From: Marifrigoribacter sp047730175
Lineage (GTDB): Bacteria > Bacteroidota > Bacteroidia > Flavobacteriales > Flavobacteriaceae
NCBI RefSeq assembly: GCF_047730175.1
Contig: NZ_CP159833.1
Location: 1,116,001 to 1,180,000 of the forward strand
Direction of reading: 5' to 3'
Length of the DNA: 64,000 nt
Shown: positions 8,784 through 17,646 of the stretch, in pieces
Position numbering within the stretch: position 1 is the stretch's first letter
Layout: each line of letters starts with the position of its first letter
The notes under the pieces: generated by a model
Databases searched by the model: none
Told to the model about the DNA's origin: nothing
What the model saw: the letters and a program-made list of their open reading frames with translations, nothing else
Program-made: the position numbers and the translations under genes

Positions 8784-9590
8784 TTAAAAATCGATATGTG
8801 TTGTTGTTTCATTGTCTTTACCTATATATGGAATCTTATCTAAGATATGTTCTATTGCATCTATCCTAGCTGTTGTTTTACGGTTTCCTTTGATTACTAT
8901 CCAAGGGGACGATTCAGTGTTTGTTTTTTCAAACATAGCTTTTTTATACACCGTATAATCATCCCAAAGCTCTAGTGCTCTTTTATCAACATCACTAAAC
9001 TTCCATTTTTTAACGGGACTGGATTTAATCTCCTCAAAACGCTTAGTTTGTTCATCCTTAGAAATTGAAAAATATAATTTTATTAAACGAATTCCAGACT
9101 CAGTAATCATACGTTCAAAATCATTCACTTGGTTCATGAAAATATCATATTCTTCCTTGCTACAAAACCCATTTACAGGTTCTACAATGGCTCTATTATA
9201 CCAACTTCTATCAAAAAATACAATTTCTCCCTCTCTAGGTAATTGTTTAACATACCGTTGAAAGTACCATTGTCCTTTTTCTTCTTCTGTTGGCTTAGGA
9301 AGTGCAACAACTCTAAATTCTCTAGGATTTAAATGCTCTGTGGTTCTACGTATAGCGCCACCTTTACCTGCAGCATCTCTTCCTTCATATATGATTACTA
9401 CTTTTTCCTTGTTTTCATCTACCCAATTTTGCAATTGTATCAATTCTTCTTGAAGTTCTTTTAACCTATTTTCATAATTTAGGTACCTCAAAACCCTTGC
9501 AGGATTAGAATTTTCACGTGTCAAAAATTGCTTGATCGCTTTTTTCTTATTTAAAAGAAGTATGTCTATTTCTGAAAAACTATTCTTCAT
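8784..9590 (-). CDS. ppk2: Polyphosphate kinase 2 family protein, second of a tandem pair
   Basis: A 268-residue cytosolic single-domain PPK2, which uses polyphosphate to phosphorylate nucleotides (or the reverse). Walker A is GRDAAGKGG and Walker B is FFDRSWYNR. The lid region follows with the YFQRYVKQLPREGE and VKKWKFSDVDKRALELWDDY segments typical of the family. Its start overlaps the end of the upstream paralogue by 11 bases, so the two are co-translated. It is slightly shorter than its partner. Whether the two differ in ADP versus GDP or AMP preference cannot be settled by eye. Confidence 0.9.
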   Translation of the reverse strand: MKNSFSEIDILLLNKKKAIKQFLTRENSNPARVLRYLNYENRLKELQEELIQLQNWVDENKEKVVIIYEGRDAAGKGGAIRRTTEHLNPREFRVVALPKPTEEEKGQWYFQRYVKQLPREGEIVFFDRSWYNRAIVEPVNGFCSKEEYDIFMNQVNDFERMITESGIRLIKLYFSISKDEQTKRFEEIKSSPVKKWKFSDVDKRALELWDDYTVYKKAMFEKTNTESSPWIVIKGNRKTTARIDAIEHILDKIPYIGKDNETTTHIDF

Positions 9591-10440
9591 AATTATCTAT
9601 ATGTTTTACAGTTCGATGATAACGTTGTATAATATTTGGATCTGGTAATAATAAAGTAGATAGCTCTCCTTTTCCATCATAATTAAATTTAGAAAGTAAA
9701 TATCTCAGACTTTCTAATCTTGCTTCTTTTTTATTATTAGTTTTTACAATAATCCAGGGACTAAACGTAGTATGTGTATTGCCGAACATTTGGTCTTTAT
9801 AATGGGTATAATCATCCCATCTTTTTTGTCCTTCTTGATCTACAGGACTAAATTTCCAACGTTTTAAAGGGTTCTCAAGACGAGAATTAAAACGTGCTAA
9901 TTGTTCATCTTTGGTTATAGAAAACCAAAATTTAATTATATGAACTCCATCTTCATACAACATATGTTCAAATCCTGGAACTTGAACCATGAATTTATTA
10001 TACTGCTCTTCATCACAAAACCCCATCACTGGTTCAACAACCGCTCTGTTGTACCAACTTCTATCGAAGAAAACAATTTCACCAGGGTTAGGCATTTCTT
10101 TTATATATCTTCTAAAATACCATTGCCCTCTTTCTACATCTGTAGGTTTAGATAAGGCAACAACTCTAGTGGAACGAGGATTTAAATGTTCTACCATTCT
10201 ACGAATAGAACCTCCTTTACCAGCAGCATCTCTACCTTCAAAAATTACACACACTCTCTTTTTGTGTTTAGTAACCCATTTTTGAAGGTTTACTAATTCT
10301 GCTTGAAGTCCAAGTAATTCTTTTTCATATTGAACATCGCTTAAAATGGCATTTAATTTTTTCTTGTTAAGTTTCTCTTTTAAAATATCTAGAAATTCTT
10401 TTTTGTCATTAGAATTCTGAAAATCTTCTATTGTAAGCAT
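9580..10440 (-). CDS. ppk2: Polyphosphate kinase 2 family protein, first of a tandem pair
   Basis: A 286-residue PPK2 paralogue with the same key motifs: GRDAAGKGGSIRRMVEHLNPR (Walker A and base-binding loop), FFDRSWYNRAVVEPVMGFC (Walker B), and LKRWKFSPVDQEGQKRWDDYT. The N-terminal 60 residues are a charged helical extension. It is the promoter-proximal gene of the pair, with a 100-base gap to the divergent gene at 10541. Tandem paralogues in one operon could form a mixed oligomer or give two nucleotide specificities. Both keep every catalytic motif I can see, so neither is a decayed copy. Confidence 0.9.
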   Translation of the reverse strand: MLTIEDFQNSNDKKEFLDILKEKLNKKKLNAILSDVQYEKELLGLQAELVNLQKWVTKHKKRVCVIFEGRDAAGKGGSIRRMVEHLNPRSTRVVALSKPTDVERGQWYFRRYIKEMPNPGEIVFFDRSWYNRAVVEPVMGFCDEEQYNKFMVQVPGFEHMLYEDGVHIIKFWFSITKDEQLARFNSRLENPLKRWKFSPVDQEGQKRWDDYTHYKDQMFGNTHTTFSPWIIVKTNNKKEARLESLRYLLSKFNYDGKGELSTLLLPDPNIIQRYHRTVKHIDNYEE

Positions 10441-10540
10441 ACATTTTGTTTGTAATTGATAAAGGTCTTAAAAAAAATCATATCATTTAATGAGAATTGT
10501 CATTTTTTGAATTCGTAAATTGCATTGCTAATATAGTGAT

Positions 10541-11290
10541 ATGATTAAAAGTATTTTTCAAGGGGTGAAAGCGTATGGAGGATCTCTAAAACTTATTAAT
10601 ACATTAGGGCTTTGGAAATATTTTGGGATCCCTACACTCATTAGTATTTTAACGGCACTAATTATTGGTTTTTTATCCTGGGGCTTGTCTGATAATATTG
10701 GATCCTTTATTTCGAAAGCTTGGCCTTGGGAATGGGGTGCTGAAACATTTAATACCATTAGTTCTTTTATGGGAGCTGTTATTATATTAATCATTGGTTT
10801 TATTTTATATAAACATATTGTCTTAGCATTAAGCGCTCCTTTTATGAGTATTGTTTCTGAAAAAATTGAATCACACTTAATAGGTTCTCAAGCACCAAAA
10901 AGTAATACCTCGAATATGGGTTTGCTTTTAAGAGGAGTTAAAATTAATGTGCGCAACCTATTTTTAGAATTATTGTTAAGTATTCCAATACTATTAATTG
11001 GTTTTATTCCTGTTATTGGAATTATCTCTTCATTCCTCCTTTTCTTGCTTCAAGCTTATTATGCAGGCTTTGGAAATATGGACTATACGCTCGAAAGACA
11101 TTTAAGTTATTCTGAAAGTATTCGGTTTGTCAAAAAGCACAAAGGGACTGCCATAGGAAATGGTATTTTTTTTATGCTCATGCTACTCATCCCTGTAGTA
11201 GGTATAATCATCGTTTTGCCTTTATCGGTTACTGCCGCAAGTACTGAAACCATTAGGATTGTACAGGGATATGAAAATAAAAAAAAATAA
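10541..11290 (+). CDS. EI24/CysZ-like integral membrane protein
   Basis: A 249-residue inner-membrane protein with about four to six hydrophobic helices (around residues 28-50, 75-100, 135-170 and 205-232). It matches the EI24 domain family, whose bacterial members include the sulfate channel CysZ. The conserved pattern of a long amphipathic region (IVSEKIESHLIG) between helices and the motif LSAPFMS fits the family. It begins a plus-strand run of genes and stops five bases before the DinB gene. In flavobacteria EI24 proteins are not tied to sulfate uptake, so I leave the substrate open. Confidence 0.72.
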   Translation: MIKSIFQGVKAYGGSLKLINTLGLWKYFGIPTLISILTALIIGFLSWGLSDNIGSFISKAWPWEWGAETFNTISSFMGAVIILIIGFILYKHIVLALSAPFMSIVSEKIESHLIGSQAPKSNTSNMGLLLRGVKINVRNLFLELLLSIPILLIGFIPVIGIISSFLLFLLQAYYAGFGNMDYTLERHLSYSESIRFVKKHKGTAIGNGIFFMLMLLIPVVGIIIVLPLSVTAASTETIRIVQGYENKKK

Positions 11291-11295
11291 TTAAC

Positions 11296-11808
11296 ATGAA
11301 AAAGACCTTGCTTCTTTTATTACTATGTATACCTATCATTGTGGTTGCTCAACAAACAACTGCAAAAGATGCTTTTCTTGAAAAATGGGAGAATTCTAAA
11401 AACTATCTTCTCGAAATTGCTGAAGTTATGCCCGATAGTTTATACCATTTTAAACCTACAGAACGACAAATGAGTTTTAAAAAACAACTGCTTCATATAA
11501 AAGGAAATATGGCTTGGTTAAGTACTTCATATTTCACAAATGAAGAATATAAAAAAACAAAAGATTCAATTTCATTAACTAAAAATGAAGTTATCGTTTT
11601 ATTAAAAAATCAATTTGATTCAGTTTCAAAAATCATTGAAAACACCCCTTCTGAAGATTTAAAAACAACGGTTGATTTTTTTGCTGGACCAAAAAGTAAA
11701 CTACAAGTACTAAACCTTTTACAGGACCATTTAACACATCATCGCGGGCAATTAATTGTATATTTAAATCTCAATAATATAAAACCTCCTAAATATTCTG
11801 GTTGGTAA
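11296..11808 (+). CDS. DinB-like superfamily protein with an export signal
   Basis: A 170-residue protein of the DinB/YfiT four-helix-bundle superfamily, whose members bind a metal through three histidines and often act as thiol-dependent transferases. Histidines in LLHIKGNMAWL and DHLTHHRGQLIVYL supply the triad. The N-terminus MKKTLLLLLLCIPIIVVAQQ is a clear signal peptide, so this member acts in the periplasm, unlike most DinB proteins. It follows the EI24 gene by five bases and precedes the alkyltransferase gene by five bases, so these three form one operon. The substrate is unknown. Confidence 0.78.
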   Translation: MKKTLLLLLLCIPIIVVAQQTTAKDAFLEKWENSKNYLLEIAEVMPDSLYHFKPTERQMSFKKQLLHIKGNMAWLSTSYFTNEEYKKTKDSISLTKNEVIVLLKNQFDSVSKIIENTPSEDLKTTVDFFAGPKSKLQVLNLLQDHLTHHRGQLIVYLNLNNIKPPKYSGW

Positions 11809-11813
11809 ATTTT

Positions 11814-12287
11814 ATGGAAATAGCATATATAAATTCTCCTTTAGGAGCTATAGAAATAAAAGGCAATGAAGAAGGAATCGCTTCCGTACGGTTTTTAGGT
11901 TCTGAAGAAAAGGAAACTAACGTTATTTCTGAAAACCTTCAACCTTGTAGTAACCAATTAAAGGAATATTTTGAAGGTAATCGATCTCAATTCGACTTAA
12001 AGTTAAACCCAGAAGGAACTAATTTTCAAAAAAGAGTTTGGGATAAATTACTTGAAATCCCTTTTAATACAACCTTAAGTTATTTAGAAATGGCAAATCG
12101 ATTAGGAGATCCAAAAGTAATAAGAGCAGCAGCTTCAGCCAATGGAAAAAATCCTATTTCTATCATTATACCCTGCCATCGTGTGATAGGAAGTGATGGT
12201 TCACTTACTGGTTATGGAGGAGGTTTACATCGAAAAAAATGGCTCTTAGCACATGAAAATCCTGTAAAACAACAATCCCTGTTTTAA
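11814..12287 (+). CDS. ogt: Methylated-DNA--protein-cysteine S-methyltransferase
   Basis: The protein repairs O6-methylguanine by irreversible transfer of the methyl group to its own cysteine. The acceptor is Cys121 in IIIPCHRVIGSDGSLTGYGGG, and the helix-turn-helix recognition segment RVWDKLLEIPFNTTLSYLEMA precedes it. I place the start at the ATG at 11814, five bases after the DinB stop. A TTG at 11802 would add four residues and overlap the previous gene without a reason. At 157 residues it is a single-domain Ogt, with no Ada regulatory domain. Confidence 0.92.
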   Translation: MEIAYINSPLGAIEIKGNEEGIASVRFLGSEEKETNVISENLQPCSNQLKEYFEGNRSQFDLKLNPEGTNFQKRVWDKLLEIPFNTTLSYLEMANRLGDPKVIRAAASANGKNPISIIIPCHRVIGSDGSLTGYGGGLHRKKWLLAHENPVKQQSLF

Positions 12288-12334
12288 TAAATTTATTGTA
12301 TCTTTAAATCAACTTCCCACAAATATTTATCGTT

Positions 12335-13048
12335 ATGCTTAAAAGAATCAACCTGGAATCAATCTTGTTTCTAGATATTGAAACGATACCTCTTTACGAA
12401 AATCATGAACAATTAGATGAAGTTTCTCAATCGCTATGGGAGCAAAAAACAAAATACCAACGTAAGGATGAATTTTCTCCCGCCGAGTTTTATGATCGAG
12501 CAGGTATTTGGGCAGAATTTGGTAAAATTATCTGTATTTCTGTAGGGTATTTTGTGTTTAAAGGGGATGTGCGCAATTTTAGAGTTACCTCATTTCATGG
12601 AGATGAAATTGACTTATTGAATGAATTTAAAACCTTATTAGAAACTCATTTTAATAAACCTAAACATGTTCTTTGTGCGCATAATGGTAAAGAATTTGAC
12701 TTCCCTTTTATTGCCAGAAGAATGATTATTAATAAAATCAATATTCCATTGAAACTAAACTTATTTGGAAAGAAACCTTGGGAAGTACCTCACCTAGACA
12801 CCTTAGAGTTATGGAAATTTGGTGACTATAAAACATTTACTTCACTTAAACTTATGACCCATGTTTTAGGAATTCCTTCTCCTAAAGAAGATATTGACGG
12901 AAGCGATGTGTACCGAGTTTATTATGAGGAAAAAGATGTAGATCGTATCGTTTCTTATTGTGAAAAAGATACCATTGCTGTTGCACAAATTCTCTTGCGA
13001 CTACGAAATGAAGAAATATTACTTGATGATGAAATCCTTAGTATTTAA
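12335..13048 (+). CDS. DnaQ-like 3'-5' exonuclease (PolB-exonuclease type)
   Basis: A 237-residue DEDDy-type exonuclease of the predicted PolB 3'-5' exonuclease family. The Exo motifs are all visible: DIETIP near residue 13, AHNGKEFDFPFIARR around 123, and YCEKDTIAV around 216 with the Tyr of the DEDDy subclass. It has no polymerase domain. A TATCTTTA sequence about 30 bases upstream may be its -7 box. Placed after the alkyltransferase gene, it may serve DNA repair, but that is inferred from position only. Confidence 0.82.
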   Translation: MLKRINLESILFLDIETIPLYENHEQLDEVSQSLWEQKTKYQRKDEFSPAEFYDRAGIWAEFGKIICISVGYFVFKGDVRNFRVTSFHGDEIDLLNEFKTLLETHFNKPKHVLCAHNGKEFDFPFIARRMIINKINIPLKLNLFGKKPWEVPHLDTLELWKFGDYKTFTSLKLMTHVLGIPSPKEDIDGSDVYRVYYEEKDVDRIVSYCEKDTIAVAQILLRLRNEEILLDDEILSI

Positions 13049-13181
13049 TTTGTAATTTTACCCTATGTCAATAAAAAGAGTACTAAACATTTCAGAAATG
13101 CCATGGGTATTTATACCTGGTTTATAGCTACTCTCTCTTTTCTATAATTTCACCCTTTTTTTAAATTTTAATTAAATAAAT

Positions 13182-14321
13182 ATGCATTCAATAATTGTAT
13201 TAGGAGCAGGAATGGTAGGTAGTGCCATTGCTATCGACCTTGCCAAAAAACATAAAGTAACTTTAACCGATGTAAATCAAAAAGTGCTAGATAAGGTTCA
13301 TAAAAAATGTGATTCTCTTACCGTTCAAACCCTTGATGTTACACAAAAAGAGGTCTTACAATCTACTATTAAACAACATGATTTAGTGGTATGTGCTGTT
13401 CCTGGATTTTTAGGATATGAAACATTAAAAAATATCATTGAAGCCGAAATGAATGTAATTGACATTTCTTTCTTTTCTGAAAATTCTTTAGACTTAGACA
13501 CCTTAGCAAAAGAGAAAAATGTAACTGCAATTGTAGATTGTGGAGTTGCACCTGGAATGGACAATGTAATTTTAGGATACTATAATGAAAAAATGAAACT
13601 GACAGATTTTGAATGTTTGGTCGGTGGTTTACCCAAAGTAAAAAAATGGCCTTTTAGCTATAAAGCCCCTTTTTCACCTATCGATGTAATTGAAGAATAT
13701 ACGCGTCCTGCGAGATATGTTGAACAAAGTGAAGTTGTAGTAAGAGAGCCATTAACCGATTGTGAATTTGTCGAATTTGAAGGCGTTGGAACCTTAGAAT
13801 CTTTTAATTCAGATGGCTTACGATCGATTATATTTACTATGCCTCATATTCCAAATATGAAAGAGAAAACGTTACGTTATCCTGGTCATGTAGAATATGT
13901 TAGAGTTTTAAAAGAAAGTGGATTCTTTAATACAAATGAAATTGAAGTAAATGGAACCAAAATTTCGCCACTTGAGTTTACAAGTAATATCCTTTTTTCT
14001 GAATGGAAACTAGGTGAAACAGAAGAAGAATTAACTGTAATGCGTATTACCTTAAAAGGTGAAAATGAACAAGGCGAAATTGAAGAGGTTGTTTATAATC
14101 TTCATGATGAGTTTTGTCAAAACACACAAACCTCATCAATGGCTCGTACTACAGGATATACAGCGGCAGCGGCAGCTAATATTTTCTTGGAAGGAAAATT
14201 TTCAGAAAAAGGAGTGTTCCCTCCAGAATTAGTAGGAAAACATGAAACATGTTTCCATTATTTCATGAATTACCTTAAAGAAAGAAACATCAATTATATT
14301 AAAAGTTCAACAATTATATAG
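13182..14321 (+). CDS. Saccharopine dehydrogenase family protein
   Basis: A 379-residue cytosolic NAD(P)-dependent enzyme. The Rossmann motif is at the very start (IIVLGAGMVGSAIAIDLA). The middle shows the family segment DCGVAPGMDNVILGYY and the substrate domain SYKAPFSPIDVIEEYTRPAR. The C-terminus returns to the Rossmann fold with ARTTGYTAAAAANIFLEG. The family includes saccharopine dehydrogenase of lysine catabolism and carboxynorspermidine dehydrogenase. The length and the GLPK segment fit the lysine type. Its 133-base upstream gap has only a 20-codon frame that I do not accept as a gene. Confidence 0.84.
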   Translation: MHSIIVLGAGMVGSAIAIDLAKKHKVTLTDVNQKVLDKVHKKCDSLTVQTLDVTQKEVLQSTIKQHDLVVCAVPGFLGYETLKNIIEAEMNVIDISFFSENSLDLDTLAKEKNVTAIVDCGVAPGMDNVILGYYNEKMKLTDFECLVGGLPKVKKWPFSYKAPFSPIDVIEEYTRPARYVEQSEVVVREPLTDCEFVEFEGVGTLESFNSDGLRSIIFTMPHIPNMKEKTLRYPGHVEYVRVLKESGFFNTNEIEVNGTKISPLEFTSNILFSEWKLGETEEELTVMRITLKGENEQGEIEEVVYNLHDEFCQNTQTSSMARTTGYTAAAAANIFLEGKFSEKGVFPPELVGKHETCFHYFMNYLKERNINYIKSSTII

Positions 14322-14341
14322 AATACTCCTATCTTTAAAGT

Positions 14342-16042
14342 ATGCAAAAAGAAGTATTACTTGATGTTAAAAACCTTTGTGTTGCTTTTGGTTCATCCAA
14401 AAAAAACACAGAGGTCATTCATGATATTTCGTTCTCAATTAACACAAATGAAGTAGTTGGAATTGTAGGGGAGTCTGGTTCTGGAAAATCAGTTACATCT
14501 ATGGCAATTATGGGTTTATTGCCAAAAAAATCAAGTCATATTAAAGGAGAAATCATTTTTAATGATATTGATATATTAAAAGAGGATCCTAAAAAACTTA
14601 GAAAGCTTCGAGGGAAAGACATCGCGATGATTTTTCAAGAACCTATGAGTGCTTTAAATCCATCAATTAAATGTGGGTATCAGGTGACTGAAATAATACA
14701 ACACCATCTAAAATTATCCTCTTCCGAAGCAAAAAAGGAAACACTTTCTCTTTTTGAAAAAGTAAAATTACCAAGACCAAAAGATATATTTAATAGTTAT
14801 CCTCATCAAATAAGTGGTGGGCAAATGCAACGGATCATGATTGCAATGGCTATTGCTTGTAAGCCCAAATTGTTAATTGCTGATGAGCCAACAACCGCTT
14901 TAGATGTTACAGTACAAAAAGAGATTATACTGCTTTTAAAAGAACTTCAGAAAGAAACCAAAATGAGTTTGTTGTTTATTTCACATGACCTTAGCTTAGT
15001 TTCAGAAATTGTAAACAAAGTAATTGTAATGTATAAAGGCGAGGTGGTAGAAGAAGGTTCCGCTTTTCAAATTTTTAATCCGAAATCTACAGGACCCAAA
15101 GAGGAATATACGAAAGCATTATTAGCCTCAAGACCTACACTAGAGATTCGGTTATCAAAACTTCCCACTATTGAGTCATTAGCAGATAAAAGTTTTGTAG
15201 CTAAAGAAATTACTCCTTTGCAACGTGCAAAAAAGCACAAAATCATTTATACAAAACCTCCTTTACTTGAAGTGCTTAATGTGAAGAAAAACTTCTTTAC
15301 AAACACAGGAATGTTTAATAAAAAAAGGATAATAAAAGCGGTTGATGAAGTAAGTTTTAAAGTATTTGAAGGCGAAACTTTAGGGTTAGTAGGAGAATCG
15401 GGATGTGGAAAATCTACCCTTGGGAAAGCTATCTTACAATTGGATAAAGCAAGTTCGGGAAGTATAAAATATAAAGGAAAAGAAATTACTCAGCTTTCTA
15501 CAAAAGAATTTAGAAGCTTTAGAAAAGAGATACAGCTTATTTTTCAAGATCCTTATTCCTCATTAAACCCAAGATTACTCATTGGCGAAGCTTTAATAGA
15601 GCCATTAAAAGTGTACAAAATTGGTAAAAACACCAAAGAACGTAAGCAAAAAGTAATGACATTACTTGATAGAGTTGGGCTTGATGAGTCTTTTTACTAT
15701 AGATATCCACATGAATTATCGGGAGGACAAAGGCAAAGAGTTGGCATTGCTCGAACTGTCATCATGGAACCCAAATTAGTGGTTTGTGACGAATCTGTTT
15801 CAGCGTTAGACATATCGGTTCAGGCGCAAGTTTTAAACCTTTTAAACGAGTTAAAAGATGATTTTGGATTTACCTATATATTTATTTCACATGATTTGGC
15901 TGTGGTAAAATTTATGGCAGACCAATTATTAGTAATGAAAGATGGAAAAATTGAAGAGTTAGGTGATGCAGATGAAATTTATGCAAACCCGATCAAAGAG
16001 TATACTAAAAAATTAATTGAAGCCATTCCAAAAGGGATTTAA
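14342..16042 (+). CDS. Fused dipeptide/oligopeptide ABC transporter ATP-binding protein
   Basis: One 566-residue chain holds two complete ABC ATPase domains, equivalent to DppD plus DppF (as in YejF). Domain 1 has Walker A GESGSGKS, signature ISGGQMQR and Walker B LLIADEPTTALD. Domain 2 has GESGCGKST, LSGGQRQR and LVVCDESVSALD. The oligopeptide-type C-terminal extension follows each (NPKSTGPKEEYTKALLAS and NPIKEYTKKLIEAIP). No permease or binding protein lies beside it, so the partners are elsewhere. It ends in a terminator. Confidence 0.9.
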   Translation: MQKEVLLDVKNLCVAFGSSKKNTEVIHDISFSINTNEVVGIVGESGSGKSVTSMAIMGLLPKKSSHIKGEIIFNDIDILKEDPKKLRKLRGKDIAMIFQEPMSALNPSIKCGYQVTEIIQHHLKLSSSEAKKETLSLFEKVKLPRPKDIFNSYPHQISGGQMQRIMIAMAIACKPKLLIADEPTTALDVTVQKEIILLLKELQKETKMSLLFISHDLSLVSEIVNKVIVMYKGEVVEEGSAFQIFNPKSTGPKEEYTKALLASRPTLEIRLSKLPTIESLADKSFVAKEITPLQRAKKHKIIYTKPPLLEVLNVKKNFFTNTGMFNKKRIIKAVDEVSFKVFEGETLGLVGESGCGKSTLGKAILQLDKASSGSIKYKGKEITQLSTKEFRSFRKEIQLIFQDPYSSLNPRLLIGEALIEPLKVYKIGKNTKERKQKVMTLLDRVGLDESFYYRYPHELSGGQRQRVGIARTVIMEPKLVVCDESVSALDISVQAQVLNLLNELKDDFGFTYIFISHDLAVVKFMADQLLVMKDGKIEELGDADEIYANPIKEYTKKLIEAIPKGI

Positions 16043-16049
16043 AAAAAAT

Positions 16050-16080
16050 GCCCGTTCTAACCTCACAAAGAACGGGCTTT
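16050..16080 (+). terminator. Rho-independent terminator after the ABC ATPase gene
   Basis: A perfect 9-bp stem GCCCGTTCT / AGAACGGGC with a 10-base loop is preceded by eight A and followed by a short T run (TTTAG). Confidence 0.8.
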
Positions 16081-16164
16081 AGCTAAATCTGAATATCGTT
16101 GCAGATTTGGGCATAATTAACTCTGAATATTAATAAAAACTAAATTTTCTTTTTCAATTTATAA

Positions 16165-16338
16165 TTATGAGCTCTTTTTAAAATAAAGAACTCCTTTATC
16201 ACTGTAACGATGTATATCGTAAACATTTTCTTTTCCTTCACTATTGATATAGTGTAAAGTTTTACCGGTAATATTTCGGTTTTCTTTTTTTACTTCTAAA
16301 ACATCTACTGAAGAATCTGAATAGCTATCAAGTTTCAT
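16165..16338 (-). CDS. Small uncharacterised protein (57 aa)
   Basis: The frame begins MKLDSYSDSSVDVLEVKKEN and ends KGVLYFKKSS. It has the look of a folded beta-rich protein (repeated pattern around KTLHYINSEGKENVYDIHRY) with normal flavobacterial codon use and no signal peptide. It stands alone, 118 bases after the convergent ABC gene. I do not recognise a family. The bases 16339-16629 upstream are extremely AT-rich and hold no other gene. They probably carry its promoter, but no exact TAnnTTTG box is visible. Confidence 0.55.
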   Translation of the reverse strand: MKLDSYSDSSVDVLEVKKENRNITGKTLHYINSEGKENVYDIHRYSDKGVLYFKKSS

Positions 16339-16629
16339 AATCACGTTTTTAGTTAATAATAAAATAAATATTCTTAACTAAGCTAAAAACATAAATAGAA
16401 AAACTTTTTTTGTTACGTATAAAATATTATTAATCAAATAAACAGTATTTTTTAAATAGGCAACAATGTTTTTCATAAATAGGTAAGTTCACTTAATTTG
16501 GGATAGCTAATATGAAAAGTATTTTTCGAAAACAAGATGAAATACCTTTTTTTTAGATGAAATGCATCTTTTTTTAACATAATTCAATTTAATTGAGGGT
16601 ATTTCCTACAAATAATTATGTCTTTAGAT

Positions 16630-17631
16630 TTATTTTTTAATCCATTTTGAAACAAAAGCAGTTTCATTTCCGATAATTTTTACAAAATAAATGCCTTCAG
16701 AAAATGCAGAAACATCCATATCAATTTTATTTTTAAAAGTAGAGGTATGAATTATTTTTCCTAAAATATTAACGAGTTCGATTTTATATTTTTCAGAAGA
16801 AACATTCTTAGATTCAATAGTAATTTTGTTTTCAGAAGGGTTAGGAAACAAAGAAAAATTTAAATTATTTTCAAAATCGTTTACTCCTAAATTCTCACAA
16901 TCACGATCCGCATCAAATACTGTTTGTAATTCAGTAATTGGTTCTATTCCATCATTACTTCCTGTTCTTACAGATAATAAAAATGAAGGGTTTCCAAAAG
17001 TATCTAAAGGTTGAGCAACTTTAACAAACGCAAATAAGGAAGAGGTTCCATTACTTGTACATCTCATATCTGCACCAACCATATTAGCCCCTTGCAAGGC
17101 AGCCATAAGTTTACAGGCTAAATCTCCTTCAGCAGCAAGAAATTCTGCTTCCATTCCGTCTAAGACTTCTTGACCTAACAAAATATTTCCTTGTATCGAA
17201 TAATTTGGTCCGGTGATGTGGTTTTTATAATCATCGGTAGAGGTTCCTGTATGTGCAGCAGTCTCTATTTCTTCGCCTACTTTTGCAACGATTCCATATT
17301 GTCTTAACTGTGGTTGATTAGAAACATCGTTATCTACTAACCATTGAATAATCTCTGAAGGAGTTAAGCCTTCATTCATTCTTGCTCTAGCGTTTGCTTG
17401 ATTTGCTGGCACATAATAAGCTTGTGAATTGATAGCTCCAATTCCTGGAAATAATTCGCCTAAAAAATCATCCGTAGGAAAATTTATAGCTCCTAAGTCT
17501 ACGCATGAAGCTCCAGCACTACCAACTTCTCCTGTAACAGGATCCATTGCTACTATTGAAAAAGTGTCTTGACTTTGTACATTAAATGTTACTGAAACGA
17601 AAAGAATGATAAAAAGTAGGTAATTTTTCAT
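16630..17631 (-). CDS. Secreted DUF1028 protein with T9SS type A sorting domain
   Basis: A 333-residue exported protein. An N-terminal signal peptide ends near VQSQ. Residues about 22-235 are a DUF1028 domain (TFSIVAMDPVTGEVGSAGAS, then VGAGINSQAYYVPANQANAR-like sequence and GNILLGQEVLDGM), an Ntn-hydrolase-like fold of unknown activity. The C-terminal 80 residues are a type IX secretion tail (FSLFPNPSENKITIESKN, ending GIYFVKIIGNETAFVSKWIKK). The protein should therefore pass the outer membrane and be anchored or released. It lies 15 bases upstream of scoB on the same strand, but the functional link is unclear. Confidence 0.87.
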   Translation of the reverse strand: MKNYLLFIILFVSVTFNVQSQDTFSIVAMDPVTGEVGSAGASCVDLGAINFPTDDFLGELFPGIGAINSQAYYVPANQANARARMNEGLTPSEIIQWLVDNDVSNQPQLRQYGIVAKVGEEIETAAHTGTSTDDYKNHITGPNYSIQGNILLGQEVLDGMEAEFLAAEGDLACKLMAALQGANMVGADMRCTSNGTSSLFAFVKVAQPLDTFGNPSFLLSVRTGSNDGIEPITELQTVFDADRDCENLGVNDFENNLNFSLFPNPSENKITIESKNVSSEKYKIELVNILGKIIHTSTFKNKIDMDVSAFSEGIYFVKIIGNETAFVSKWIKK

Positions 17632-17646
17632 AGTATTTATTTAAGA

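Noticed and set aside
8784..10440. The tandem PPK2 genes as one broken duplicate
   Set aside because: Both frames are full length with all catalytic motifs, so both are likely active.
11802..11813. TTG start for the alkyltransferase, four codons before the ATG
   Set aside because: It overlaps the preceding stop, and the ATG at 11814 fits the family N-terminus.
13065..13127. Twenty-codon frame MSIKRVLNISEMPWVFIPGL before the saccharopine dehydrogenase-like gene
   Set aside because: It is too short to separate from chance, has no leader-peptide feature such as a run of one amino acid, and no hairpin follows it.
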